Part shown: positions 51,565 through 60,807 of the stretch, piece by piece
How positions within the stretch are numbered: position 1 is the stretch's first letter
Layout: the number at the start of each line of letters is the position of its first letter
NCBI RefSeq assembly: GCF_900148505.1
Contig: NZ_FRXO01000001.1
Location: 744,001-808,000 of the forward strand
Origin: Pseudoxanthobacter soli DSM 19599
GTDB lineage: Bacteria; Pseudomonadota; Alphaproteobacteria; Rhizobiales; Segnochrobactraceae
DNA length: 64,000 nt
Reading direction: 5' to 3'
Position numbers and translations under genes: made by a program
The notes under the pieces: generated by a model
Told to the model about the DNA's origin: nothing
Seen by the model: only the letters and a program-made list of their open reading frames with translations
The model's database searches: none

Positions 51565-53514
51565 TCAGGCCGCTTCCAGGTGCAGAATTTCGGTTTCGAC
51601 ATAGGTGCGGAAATCAGCCGAGGACGTGAAGCAGCGGAAACCCGCCTTGCTCGCCAGGGCGAGAATTTCCGGGCCTTCATTGAGCAACACGGCGATCGGA
51701 GCGCTTAAACCAGGCTGCAGACCGTCCGGCCACGCCAGATCGAACAACGCCTTCTGCGCGCCCGTGACCGGATCGGCGTAGTCGAAGCCGAGCAGGCCAC
51801 GCGGCAAGCCTTGGCCGTCGACCCAATCATTGAGTGCTTCGAGTTCGGCTTCCTCGACCTCGCTCGTGATGCCGCCCACCGCCTGCGCCTCGGCTTCCGC
51901 CACCGGCGCCGCCGTGCCAAGCCAGCGCGCATCGCCATGGAGCAAATCCTCGAAGCGCCGGTTCGCCTCTTCAGCCAGCAACGCCTTGCGGGCTTCGAGA
52001 AAATCGAGGTAGCGCTCGATCTTCCACAGCGCGGGATCGGTCGGTATCCACTGCGACGCCAGCGCGCCGGGATGCCGCGCCTCGACCTCCGGGAAATACT
52101 CCTGCGGCAAGCGATCGCTGATATTGAGATTCGTGTCCTTGGTCAGGAAGCAGAAATTGCCAAGCGCGTTCACGTCGGCCCGGCGGTGTTTCAGCTTGTA
52201 GAGCTGCGCCTTGGGGAAGATGTGATGAACCTCCAGGCGGCTCATTTTCCCGAGCAGGCTGGCGCGCAGAGGCAAGCCCGTCCCCCAATCCCGCGCCTCG
52301 CCCATACGGGTCAGCATGTAGAGCACCGGATAGAAGCGCGCGCCGAGGCTCCAGCCGGTGAAGTGGCCGGCTTCAACCCGAAGCCCCCCATGCCAGAGCC
52401 GAAGCTGTTCCAGCAGCGTGTCCAGGCCGCCGTTCGGCCCTTCGAGGGCGGCCAGATCCTGATCGATGAAGGTCTCCGTCGATCCCGAGAAGCGCCCCCA
52501 CATGCCGGCTTGCGCGAACCAGAACAGGAGTTTGTCACGCTCCTTGGCGTCCAGCGCTCCCTTCGTCTTGTCCATGTAGCGCACCATGACGGGCACGCCG
52601 AAGCGCCCGAAGAACACCTGGTCATGATCGAGCCCGAGGCGCCCGGCGATGAAATTCAAGCTCGCGTCGATGTGTTTGCTGGCGCGCTTCAAGCCATCCT
52701 GAATGTCGAGCGCGCCCTTGTCGTGGAGATAGCTGAACTTGGCCTCTCCGGTCAGAACCGTGTTGACGGAGCGTAGCAGCCAATCGAGGTTGAACTGGTA
52801 GCCGGCGGCCGTCCATTCCTTCAGCTTGGCCTTCATGGAGTCGCGCGCTTCCGGCCATTCGGCACAGATCTTCGCGAGCGCCAAATCACCCTTCGACAGC
52901 TTGGTGCCGCCGCTGTTCACCCGATTGAAAATATCGACGACGACATCCAGGGTCTTGTCCTGGCCGGTGACCTCCTCGACATGCAGGTCGATCTCGGTGA
53001 CGCCAAGCAGAGCGCCAAGTCGGCCGACATAAGCGCCGACATTCGCCACATGGGCAGGATCGGCGGAAAGCTGAGCGATCAACGCCCCAAGTCCGGCGTT
53101 CCCCGCCTTCATCAAGGCGGTGACATCAATCCAAAGCGGATCGTCCTGCATCTTGACCGGCTGGTAGAAGGCGAAGGTCTCGGTCTGCAGATGGAAACGC
53201 AGGCCACTGAAGGCCTGGGCGTTGCCGTCGAAAAACTTTGGAGGCTGTCCACGCACGACGCCATAGAGCGAGGTCATACGCTGCTGGCCGTCCAGCAAGA
53301 GCTTGACGATGCCTGCCGCGATCGGGCCGTCGCCGCGATGCGCGGCCGTTTTAGCCTCCGTTGCCCACACAAGCAGGCCACCGACCGGATGCCGACGGTA
53401 CAGCGAGTCGAACAGGCCGCGAACCTGATCGCGGTTCCAGACATAGCCACGCTGGAATTCAGGCAGCGCCATGTGCCCGCTGTCAATATGGTCCAGGATC
53501 GTGGAAATCTTCAT
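51565..53514 (-). CDS. DUF262 plus HNH (DUF1524-like) protein, GmrSD-type
   Basis: 649 residues. N-terminal DUF262: PEFQRGYVWNRDQV near residue 18 and the NTP-binding DGQQRMTSLYG near 74. HNH nuclease motif: MSRLEVHHIFPKAQLYK near 425 followed by NALGNFCFLTKDTN. This fused form is the GmrSD/type IV restriction layout, which cuts modified DNA in an NTP-dependent way. The last 100 residues are an unassigned acidic extension. Overlaps at both operon borders (ATGA with DUF4391) show co-expression. Alternatively it may serve only as an accessory nuclease of this operon. Confidence 0.87.
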   Translation of the reverse strand: MKISTILDHIDSGHMALPEFQRGYVWNRDQVRGLFDSLYRRHPVGGLLVWATEAKTAAHRGDGPIAAGIVKLLLDGQQRMTSLYGVVRGQPPKFFDGNAQAFSGLRFHLQTETFAFYQPVKMQDDPLWIDVTALMKAGNAGLGALIAQLSADPAHVANVGAYVGRLGALLGVTEIDLHVEEVTGQDKTLDVVVDIFNRVNSGGTKLSKGDLALAKICAEWPEARDSMKAKLKEWTAAGYQFNLDWLLRSVNTVLTGEAKFSYLHDKGALDIQDGLKRASKHIDASLNFIAGRLGLDHDQVFFGRFGVPVMVRYMDKTKGALDAKERDKLLFWFAQAGMWGRFSGSTETFIDQDLAALEGPNGGLDTLLEQLRLWHGGLRVEAGHFTGWSLGARFYPVLYMLTRMGEARDWGTGLPLRASLLGKMSRLEVHHIFPKAQLYKLKHRRADVNALGNFCFLTKDTNLNISDRLPQEYFPEVEARHPGALASQWIPTDPALWKIERYLDFLEARKALLAEEANRRFEDLLHGDARWLGTAAPVAEAEAQAVGGITSEVEEAELEALNDWVDGQGLPRGLLGFDYADPVTGAQKALFDLAWPDGLQPGLSAPIAVLLNEGPEILALASKAGFRCFTSSADFRTYVETEILHLEAA

Positions 53515-54296
53515 TCGCCATCCCCCAACATCGACCGCTTGGCACGATCGATGGCGGCTTCGACCGCCTTGATTTTCTGATTCAAATCAACCCGTTGACT
53601 AATCTGTTTGGCGCGCCCCGCCTGCGCGCGCAACTGTGCGATCTCGCGCAAAAGCCGAGCGTGCTCTTCCAGCGCCGCGCGACGACGATCGATCCGATCG
53701 GCTTCATTGGCGAGGATGAATTGGCCCGAGACGCGCGCCGCGTTCAGCGCCTCGATCCGAACCAGCCACCCGTCGTAAACCGTCGATAGATCGCGTGCGG
53801 GTTGCTGGGCAAGTGCCATGCTTTCCAGGAATGACTGTTCCATCGCGGTAGGTGCGTCCGGATCAATCTCGCCCGCTATCACGACGCGCTCCACCACCAC
53901 CTTGTTTCCTTCGTTCTGCGCCGCACGCTTGGGCGCGACCGACACGGCCGCACGCGCGCCGGACAGTGTGATCAGCAGGACCGGATACGGAATGGCGCGA
54001 TGAATGAGCTCGGTGAGACGGGCCGAACGGGCCTCGGGGCGAAGCGTCGCGGATAGGACCGCAATCTCCGAATAGTTTCGGCCTTCGTCCACGAAGGCGG
54101 GTATGGCGACGGTATTGGGCTTGAGCGCTGCGATCCACTGCATCTCTTCGATACCGTCTTGGATGGCGCGCTTGTCGGTCGTCGTTGGCGCACCTTGCTC
54201 AAGCAGCGCCTTTTTCGGCACGCGCATGTCAAGGCGCGCTCCCGGCGGCAAGTCCAAAGCCGAAATGATCGGGTCGGTCGCCGCCACTTCCGTCAT
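53511..54296 (-). CDS. DUF4391 domain-containing protein
   Basis: 261 residues, cytosolic. Two parts are visible: an N-terminal alpha/beta half (ALDLPPGARLDMRVPKKALLEQG in pieces; IAALKPNTVAIPAF) and a C-terminal half ending in a charged helical tail (RRAALEEHARLLREIAQLRAQ, KIKAVEAAIDRAKRSML) that is probably coiled coil. DUF4391 proteins are found beside SNF2-like helicases and methyltransferases; function is unknown, and they may bridge subunits. ATGA overlaps on both sides. Confidence 0.8.
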   Translation of the reverse strand: MTEVAATDPIISALDLPPGARLDMRVPKKALLEQGAPTTTDKRAIQDGIEEMQWIAALKPNTVAIPAFVDEGRNYSEIAVLSATLRPEARSARLTELIHRAIPYPVLLITLSGARAAVSVAPKRAAQNEGNKVVVERVVIAGEIDPDAPTAMEQSFLESMALAQQPARDLSTVYDGWLVRIEALNAARVSGQFILANEADRIDRRRAALEEHARLLREIAQLRAQAGRAKQISQRVDLNQKIKAVEAAIDRAKRSMLGDGE

Positions 54297-57200
54297 GGCG
54301 TTACGTCCGCCGTCGGAGCCAGGGCAACCAGGAACGCAACGACCTCGAAGTCGTTGATCCCGGCGAACTCCCCCTTCACCGCGTGCGTGCCGCCCATTTG
54401 AAACAGGCTGGCGACCGCCCGCTCTTCGCGCTTGCCGACAATGGTGCCGACTGCGCGGGCGAGCAGCTTGCGATAGGGTTCCATGTCGCGACCAGCGCGC
54501 GTCGCCTTGTCGAACCGACCATAAGCCGCTTGGTCCGGCTGGTCGCGGCCAAGACTGAGCTTCTTCAGACGATCGAGCACCTGCTTGGCCTGCGTGTAGG
54601 GAAGCAGGACTTCTCCGTCCTCTCCGACGTGAACGACGTAATGCGGCGCCAGCGGATAACCCGGCTCGGCGACGGAAGCCGCGTCGCCGACGGCGCGCAG
54701 GCAGAAGATGACACCCGGCGGTACCGGGCTCTCTCCCTCGTCGGGAGCCTCGGTGACCGCGTAGGTGCCGAGCGGCAATGCGTCGAGTCGATCCCGATTG
54801 GCCCCCAGATAGCCCGCTAGATCGATCCGAAAATCGTTGAGCGTGAGATCCGCAATGGAAACGCCACTGGACAAGTCTTCGAGATCGATCACAGCGTCCT
54901 GCAGCTTTTGAAGCTGCGCGCGACGGTATTCCAGATCGTTCATCTCGTTGCCCGCTTGGAACTCGATGACGTTCTCCTCGCCGGTAGCCGACACATCCAG
55001 AAGAATCATGCGCCCGCTGACGCGGGATTCGAGGTCAAGATACTCGTCCAGCTCCATATTCGGCCAGAAATTGACCAACTGAATTCTGGAGTTTCGGGAA
55101 CCAATCCGGTCGATGCGGCCAAATCGTTGGATGATCCGCACGGGATTCCAATGGATATCATAGTTGACGAGGTAGTCGCAGTCCTGAAGATTCTGACCTT
55201 CCGAAATACAGTCCGTGGCAATCAGAAGATCGATTTCTCCCTCAGCGACAAGCTCTGCTGGCCGTTCTTTGGACCTCGGAGAGAAGGCGCTCAGAATGCT
55301 GCTCATGTCCCCGCGAACGCCCGGCAATGTGGTCTTATTCGCCCCAGCGCCGGTAACGACCGCGCTATGTAGATCGAGCGCCGAGCGCGCCCAATCGGCC
55401 AACTCGCGGTAGAGATAGTCCGCCGTATCGGCGAATGCCGTGAACAGCAAAATCTTCCGGTTATCCGAGTTTATCGGATTGCGGACTTTTTCAACGATCA
55501 ACCGCTTGAGCGCAGCCAACTTGGCATCGCGCTTGGGGATAACAAGACGCGCGGCCGATAGAAGCGCCGCCAAGCGTTCATGGTCCTCGACGAGATCCTG
55601 TCGCCAGCGAATGCGGTCAACGTCCTGGAGAAGCACCTTGACCTTTCGGCCGACCAGCAGCGGCTCGAATGCGGGATCGTCCACATCCACGTCGTCAATC
55701 GGGATTTCCTCGATCGAGTCGTCATGGGAGTCGATTTTGGCGAGCAGAGCATCAACGTCCGCGAGTTGGCGTTCGATGGTCAGGGAGAACGACGCGACTG
55801 AACTCTCCATGCGCTTCAGGATATTCACGCGTAGGAGATGGATGAGGCTTTCCTCGCGATCAAGCTGCCGGAAAAACTGATCGCCTCCTCTAATCTTCGT
55901 ACTGTACTTCTCGTCATACGCCGCCTGTTTGTGTGGCAGCACGTATCGCAGTGGCGCGTAGGCGCCGAGAGTAAGGCGCCGGATCTCGTTGTTGACCTCG
56001 CGAATAGGCCGAAACTCACCCGTAAGGTCAACGTCCGCCTTGATGTTTACCGGCGGCAGCCTGTCAGGAAACTGCCCCGTTTCCTCGACCCCATAATAGC
56101 GTTGCACATGCTTGCGCGATCTGGCGATCGTCAACATGTCGAGCAGCTTGAAGTAGTCAAAGCCGAGCATGTCCATGAGCTTTGCGGGCCGACGCTCACT
56201 TTCTGGCAGGTCGAGCCAACGATTGAACTGGCCTTGCGCCTTACGAATTGTCGCCTCGATGCTTGGAATGCCATTGGCCGTAAGAGCCGCGTCATTCCCT
56301 TCCGTTACAAAGGCGATCTGGTTCTTGAGGTCTGCAAGACGGTTGTTGACCGGCGTTGCGGACAACATCAGCACCTTGGTCTTCACCCCCGACAGAATGA
56401 TCCGCTTCATGAGGTGGTCGTAGCGGCTGTCGCGGTCCTTGTGAGTTGGCTTGTTCCTGAAGTTGTGCGACTCGTCGATGACCACGAGGTCGTAGTTGCC
56501 CCAGTTGACGTGCGTAAGATCGATGTCGCCGGATACACCACCGTCGCGCGACAGATCCGTGTGGTTCAAAACGTCATAATTGAACCGGTCTGAGGCCAGA
56601 ATGTTGCGGCGATCATTTGCCTTATAGAGGGTCCAGTTATCACGGAGGCGCTTTGGGCAAAGCACGAGAACGCGATCATTGCGAAGCTCATAGTACTTTA
56701 TGACTGCAAGCGCTTCGAATGTCTTTCCGAGGCCAACACTGTCAGCAATAATGCAGCCGCCGATCCTCTCCAATTTGTCGATCGCCCCCACGACTCCATC
56801 GCGCTGGAAGCGAAACAGCTTCTTCCACACGACGGTGTTTCGAATGCCGGTCGCCGACTTGATGATCCGCTCTTCGTCAAGCTCATCACCCAAGTCCTTG
56901 AAGACCTGATAGAGGATCTGGAAATAGACGAGCGATGGCGCGCGCTGCGAGGCAATTTCCTCCAACGCATTCAGAAAGTGGGCCTTTGCCGATGGGCTCG
57001 CCTCAATGTCCTCCCAGTTCGAGCGGAACCATTCGGAAAAATCAGCAGTCTCGGCATCGGACTCGGTTGCCTGAACCAATCCCAAGCGACCGCTTGGAGT
57101 GACTCCGAGCCCATCGGACGTGAATGAGCATGTGCCGACCATGGCTCGACGGAAGTCAGGCTTGCCATTGACGAGTATCAGCGACTGAGGCGGCGACCGG

Positions 57201-57502
57201 CGTGCGTGCCGAATTTCGACCCGCTTCCGCGCCCAATCAGCAACGAGACGGGCCAGCCAGCGCCCCTGGAGTTGTCCACGAAAGACGATGTCGGCCTCGC
57301 CGCCAAGAAGGCCGGGCAGAACGGAACTCGCATCTCCGAGCAGCAATCGGCATCGCTCGATCCGATCGAGAACGCCTCGAAGCTCTGCGAATGCAAGCAG
57401 CGAAAAGGACGGGGAAACGATGTCTATGAGAGCGCCCTGATCGAGCCATTCGCGCAGCCTGTCGACGCCTCGATCCGTCCCACTGTTTCTGACAAGCCTC
57501 AT
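54293..57502 (-). CDS. SNF2-type helicase with N-terminal PLD-like nuclease domain
   Basis: 1069 residues. Residues 1-190 resemble a phospholipase D-like nuclease module (IDIVSPSFSLLAF; MVGTCSFTSDGLG). The SNF2/SF2 core has Walker A IIADSVGLGKTFEA near 255, motif II VVIDESHNFRN near 340, MLSATPVNNRL near 372, and C-terminal lobe motifs ATDCISEGQNLQDCDYLVNYD and QRFGRIDRIGSRN near 770-800. It likely translocates on DNA and may cut or sense it. ATG 57502 overlaps the RHH stop (ATGA). The canonical HKD pair of PLD enzymes is not obvious, so nuclease activity is uncertain. Confidence 0.87.
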   Translation of the reverse strand: MRLVRNSGTDRGVDRLREWLDQGALIDIVSPSFSLLAFAELRGVLDRIERCRLLLGDASSVLPGLLGGEADIVFRGQLQGRWLARLVADWARKRVEIRHARRSPPQSLILVNGKPDFRRAMVGTCSFTSDGLGVTPSGRLGLVQATESDAETADFSEWFRSNWEDIEASPSAKAHFLNALEEIASQRAPSLVYFQILYQVFKDLGDELDEERIIKSATGIRNTVVWKKLFRFQRDGVVGAIDKLERIGGCIIADSVGLGKTFEALAVIKYYELRNDRVLVLCPKRLRDNWTLYKANDRRNILASDRFNYDVLNHTDLSRDGGVSGDIDLTHVNWGNYDLVVIDESHNFRNKPTHKDRDSRYDHLMKRIILSGVKTKVLMLSATPVNNRLADLKNQIAFVTEGNDAALTANGIPSIEATIRKAQGQFNRWLDLPESERRPAKLMDMLGFDYFKLLDMLTIARSRKHVQRYYGVEETGQFPDRLPPVNIKADVDLTGEFRPIREVNNEIRRLTLGAYAPLRYVLPHKQAAYDEKYSTKIRGGDQFFRQLDREESLIHLLRVNILKRMESSVASFSLTIERQLADVDALLAKIDSHDDSIEEIPIDDVDVDDPAFEPLLVGRKVKVLLQDVDRIRWRQDLVEDHERLAALLSAARLVIPKRDAKLAALKRLIVEKVRNPINSDNRKILLFTAFADTADYLYRELADWARSALDLHSAVVTGAGANKTTLPGVRGDMSSILSAFSPRSKERPAELVAEGEIDLLIATDCISEGQNLQDCDYLVNYDIHWNPVRIIQRFGRIDRIGSRNSRIQLVNFWPNMELDEYLDLESRVSGRMILLDVSATGEENVIEFQAGNEMNDLEYRRAQLQKLQDAVIDLEDLSSGVSIADLTLNDFRIDLAGYLGANRDRLDALPLGTYAVTEAPDEGESPVPPGVIFCLRAVGDAASVAEPGYPLAPHYVVHVGEDGEVLLPYTQAKQVLDRLKKLSLGRDQPDQAAYGRFDKATRAGRDMEPYRKLLARAVGTIVGKREERAVASLFQMGGTHAVKGEFAGINDFEVVAFLVALAPTADVTP

Positions 57503-57711
57503 GCCTCACCACCCTTTCGAGGCGGTCGAGACATAGCGGAGGGATGACGGGCTTCGGACGAGCTCTCGATGAATTGGCGAATCGCCTGACGGATGACCCA
57601 CGAGACCGAAGCGTCCCTCAATAACGCAATCTGACACAGCGTCTGATAATCCTGCTCTTCCAGACTAACTGTCAGTCGCGTTGCCTTGCGTGGACGCTCG
57701 TTCATTTCCAT
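57499..57711 (-). CDS. Ribbon-helix-helix (CopG-like) protein
   Basis: About 70 residues from ATG 57711 (MEMNERPRK); ATG 57705 or an upstream GTG at 57789 are alternatives. The RHH core is ATRLTVSLEEQDYQTLCQIA followed by SVSWVIRQAIRQFIES. Such proteins dimerise and bind operators in the major groove. As first gene of the restriction operon, with an ATGA overlap to the helicase, it is the likely autoregulator, perhaps delaying nuclease expression after transfer to a new host. Confidence 0.75.
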   Translation of the reverse strand: MEMNERPRKATRLTVSLEEQDYQTLCQIALLRDASVSWVIRQAIRQFIESSSEARHPSAMSRPPRKGGEA

Positions 57712-57946
57712 CCCCACGGTTTCTCGGACCAGCTTACCGGCTTGCGCATCAGACTTCAACGAAGTGATGCACTTTTCACCAGTACGCACCCGGGACCATT
57801 CGGCACGGGCTGACCAAGGTGTCGTGAAGAAACACTAAGGATGAAAGTGTGCGTATCGTCGTCGTCAGGAATATAGCGGCCGGGCGCGCGCTTGTGGCAA
57901 AGGGCCTTATGTTAGGTTCTTTTCCGAAACCAATAGCTGCGATGGC

Positions 57947-58195
57947 TCAGGGATCCACTTTTTTGTTAACGGAGATATGGTTTCCCCGCCGCGCCTTTGC
58001 AAATCCCCGGTCTGTGGCGATAAACCGTTCCAGCATGGGCACGATCAGGCGAACGGGATCGGCGGCGACTTGTCCTCCTTCCCGTCCGAGGATTTCGGCA
58101 TAGGAGATCAGGTCTCGATGCAGGCTGGCGGGCAGCTCAAGCGTGACCTTCACCGGCTTGTCGTCGGCGATCGGACCGAGTTTCAGCTTTGCCAT
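57947..58195 (-). CDS. DUF2274 protein of the trb operon
   Basis: 82 residues from ATG 58195: a short N-terminus, then KPVKVTLELPASLHRDLISY and VRLIVPMLERFIATDRGF. The sequence looks like a small RHH-type DNA-binding or structural protein. DUF2274 genes commonly follow trbI in chromosomal conjugation modules, as here (1 bp gap). Last gene of the leftward trb operon; the next 235 bp before the RHH gene hold the promoter of the restriction operon and no gene. Confidence 0.8.
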   Translation of the reverse strand: MAKLKLGPIADDKPVKVTLELPASLHRDLISYAEILGREGGQVAADPVRLIVPMLERFIATDRGFAKARRGNHISVNKKVDP

Positions 58196-58196
58196 G

Positions 58197-59420
58197 TCAG
58201 CCTCCGTAGGGCTCAAGCACGAGATCGCGGGTGACGATCACGCGGACCGGGAAACCCGGCCGGATGGTGAGCGTCGGCGCGATGTTGAGCTGGCGTTGCA
58301 CGATCTGCTGGCCGGTCTGGTTGATGCTATCGGACGCGCCGTTGCGCAGGGCGCGGATAATGTCGCTGTCATTGTTCGATGATCCAGATTGAGCGCCAAC
58401 GCTGAGCAGCGTCGACAGCGCCGCGGCCTTGAACAGCTCGCCCCAGTGGTAATCGACGCCATCTTCGAGCCCGGCATAGCCCTCGGCGTCTGCACCTGGC
58501 TGGCGCTCCAACACGATCGAGCGGCCATTGGGGAAGATCAACCGGTTCCACACGAGCAGCACGCGGCGCTGACCGAAGCCAACGCCGTTGTCGTACTGAC
58601 CGATGATCCGCGTGCCCTGCGGCACGAGCAGGATGCGCCCGGTGGGGCCATCATAGACGTTATCCGTGACCTGAGCAGTGATCTGGCCCGGAAGATCGGA
58701 GCGGATGCCGGTGATGAGTGCCGCCGCGATGACCGCCCCCGCCTGAAGCACATTGGCCGACGCAGGCGCGGTGACGCGATCGGGAGAGACGGTGCGCTTG
58801 TCGGGTGCCTGATTGAGGAACGCGAGCTGGCGATCCTGCGCGGAAGGCGTCGCCGGCTGTGGTGCGAGCCCGAGGCTGGCGAGGTCCGTCTGCGGCGAGA
58901 CCGTCGCTTGCGGCTGTGGGACAGCGGCGTTGGCTGGCCGCGTCTCGGTCGAAGCAAAGAGGCGCGCCGTTCGAGCGGCCTCCAACTCCTGGATACGGCG
59001 CTGCTCTTCCTGACTGATCCCCGGATTGGGCGTCGCAATCCCCGGCGTCGGCACCGGCTGTCCGGCATTCTGGGCGCTGAGGATCGGGCGACCGAGGTCG
59101 CCGGGTAGCGGCGGGCCGAGCTTCGGAATACCGGCATAGTCCTTCGGCAGGCCGGCGAGCCCATCCGGCGTCGCCCTATTGTCGGTCGAATAGAGCTCCT
59201 CGTTCGCTTTGCCGCCGTGCCGGGTTTGGAGTGCGTAGATCAGGGTACCGCCGATGCCGGTGCCGGCGAGCAGGCCAAGGGCGATCAGCACCTTTCTCGA
59301 CAGGCGCGTCACGCGCGGTGGTTCGGGGCGCAGCCGCATCGGCGCGACCGGCTCTCCGGTCAGCGGCCGGGCATCGTCGTCCGCGTCCGGCTTCTGACGA
59401 TCGGGGGCAATCTCGCTCAC
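58197..59420 (-). CDS. trbI: Conjugal transfer protein TrbI (VirB10-like)
   Basis: A 407-residue inner-membrane-anchored component of the type IV secretion channel. A cytoplasmic Pro/Arg-rich tail is followed by one membrane segment (VLIALGLLAGTGIGGTLIYAL near 45-65), a Pro/Gln-rich linker, and the C-terminal VirB10 domain (GTRIIGQYDNGVGFGQRRVL; GWSxxxF-like FPNGRSIVLERQPG; GASDSINQTGQQIVQRQLN in part). The start is GTG 59420, overlapping the trbG stop. It spans the periplasm to connect inner and outer complexes. Confidence 0.93.
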   Translation of the reverse strand: MSEIAPDRQKPDADDDARPLTGEPVAPMRLRPEPPRVTRLSRKVLIALGLLAGTGIGGTLIYALQTRHGGKANEELYSTDNRATPDGLAGLPKDYAGIPKLGPPLPGDLGRPILSAQNAGQPVPTPGIATPNPGISQEEQRRIQELEAARTARLFASTETRPANAAVPQPQATVSPQTDLASLGLAPQPATPSAQDRQLAFLNQAPDKRTVSPDRVTAPASANVLQAGAVIAAALITGIRSDLPGQITAQVTDNVYDGPTGRILLVPQGTRIIGQYDNGVGFGQRRVLLVWNRLIFPNGRSIVLERQPGADAEGYAGLEDGVDYHWGELFKAAALSTLLSVGAQSGSSNNDSDIIRALRNGASDSINQTGQQIVQRQLNIAPTLTIRPGFPVRVIVTRDLVLEPYGG

Positions 59421-60376
59421 GACGCCGGCCTCCCATCGGTTCGGGAGATGCGAACGCGCTTCTGATCCTTCGCCGCGCCGAAGCGTAACTCGGCGGCGGC
59501 AAACAGCCGGTCGACGATCATGTAGTTGTCGCGAACGCGATAATTCACCAGTTCCGAGGTATCACCCTCCGGACCGACGACGAAGAGTGGCGGCATCTCG
59601 CCCTGGCCGATGCCGCGCGGGAACTCGATGAACACCTGCTTACCGTCGTCGAAGGCGCGGAGCGGCCTCCACGGTGCGCGGTCGCCGGTCACCTCGTAGC
59701 GGAAGTTGACGCGCGTGAGATCGATGCCGGTCGCCACGGGCTGGATGGCCTGCGCCTCGGCGTTCTGGCGGCGCAGCGCAATGAGCTGGTCCTGTGGATA
59801 CTGCCAGGAGACCGAGGCCATATAGGTCTTCTCGGTTGAGCGCAGCTCCATGTGGTAGGTGCGCGCGTTGGTGTTGATGACAAGGTTGGTCATCAGTTCG
59901 GGCCGGGTCGGCTTGACGAGAATATGAACCTGCTTTGTCGTTCCGGCGCCGCTCTCGGTGTCGCCGATGATCCAGCGCACCGTGTCGCCGGCGGCGACGG
60001 GACCTGAGCCCACCAGAGTTTCGCCGGGCTGCAAGGCGATGTCGGTGATCTGGCCGGGCGCGGTGTAGACTTGATAGAGCGCGCCATCGACGAAGGGGTA
60101 GACCTGGATGGCGTTGATGAAGCCGTTCCGGACCGGCTGCATCCGCGCGGCGGCGTTGGCCTCATTCACCCGCGCGGTGGGGTCCGGCAGTTCGGGCGTC
60201 GGTTTGCCATCTTTGCCGACGGGCTTCAATTGGCCGGGCAACGGCAAGGGCTTCGGCAATTCCACCACTCGGACAGGCGCCGGCGGATCGGTGGCGATGA
60301 CGGCCGGCGCCGCATCGTCGTAGGATATCTCGGGCGGCGGCACATGCACAGCGCAAGCGCTTAGTGCAAGTGTCAA
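59417..60376 (-). CDS. trbG: Conjugal transfer protein TrbG (VirB9-like), 5' end apparently lost
   Basis: Periplasmic/outer-membrane VirB9-like protein; the body is intact: GFINAIQVYPFVDGALYQVYT, TDIALQPGETLVGSG, YHMELRSTEKTYMASVSWQYP (in pieces), NYRVRDNYMIVDRLF. A lipoprotein signal is only partly present (ALYLGCLTLALSAC). No ATG or GTG lies in frame at a sensible distance upstream; TTG 60376 would leave seven residues before the lipobox Cys. The frame is open further back, but through a foreign gene on the other strand. The start was probably removed by insertion of the SnoaL-like gene, so the protein may be mis-expressed or lost. Confidence 0.8.
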   Translation of the reverse strand: MTLALSACAVHVPPPEISYDDAAPAVIATDPPAPVRVVELPKPLPLPGQLKPVGKDGKPTPELPDPTARVNEANAAARMQPVRNGFINAIQVYPFVDGALYQVYTAPGQITDIALQPGETLVGSGPVAAGDTVRWIIGDTESGAGTTKQVHILVKPTRPELMTNLVINTNARTYHMELRSTEKTYMASVSWQYPQDQLIALRRQNAEAQAIQPVATGIDLTRVNFRYEVTGDRAPWRPLRAFDDGKQVFIEFPRGIGQGEMPPLFVVGPEGDTSELVNYRVRDNYMIVDRLFAAAELRFGAAKDQKRVRISRTDGRPAS

Positions 60377-60424
60377 ACAACCGAGATAAAGTGCCCTGCA
60401 AAGTAATTCGCCGGAGAACCTGTG

Positions 60425-60802
60425 ATGAACGAAATCCCCGCGGTCGTTTCCGACTATATTTCTGCATACAACGATCTCGACGTTGCCGGCATGATCCGTT
60501 GCCTGTCGGACGACGTGCATTTCGTGAATAAGTCCGGTGACGACATCTCGGCGGAAACGCAAGGGGTCGCGGCTTTCCGTGAACTTGCGCTGCAAGGCGT
60601 TGCGATCTTCACTCAGCGAAAACAGACGATCACCAACGCCATCGCCTGCGGTGGGCATGTCACGCTGGAGATCGATTACAGCGCCACGGTCGCGGGCGAT
60701 CTGCCGAATGGCTGGAAGGCCGGACAGACTATCGCCATACGGGGTGTTTCCGTCTTTTCCTTGAAGGGCGGCAAGATCGCCGAGCTTGTCGACATCAGTT
60801 GA
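60425..60802 (+). CDS. SnoaL-like/NTF2-fold protein inserted in the trb operon
   Basis: 125 residues: helix pair VSDYISAYNDLDVAGMIRCL, then DDVHFVNKSGDD, ETQGVAAFRELALQ, and strands ending VFSLKGGKIAELVDIS. These are the marks of SnoaL_2/ketosteroid-isomerase-type NTF2-fold proteins, often small-molecule isomerases, hydrolases or of unknown function. ATG 60425 follows GGAGA at good spacing. It is on the opposite strand to all trb genes and its base composition is lower in GC, so it is a recent insertion. No flanking transposase is visible. Confidence 0.83.
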   Translation: MNEIPAVVSDYISAYNDLDVAGMIRCLSDDVHFVNKSGDDISAETQGVAAFRELALQGVAIFTQRKQTITNAIACGGHVTLEIDYSATVAGDLPNGWKAGQTIAIRGVSVFSLKGGKIAELVDIS

Positions 60803-60807
60803 GGGGG

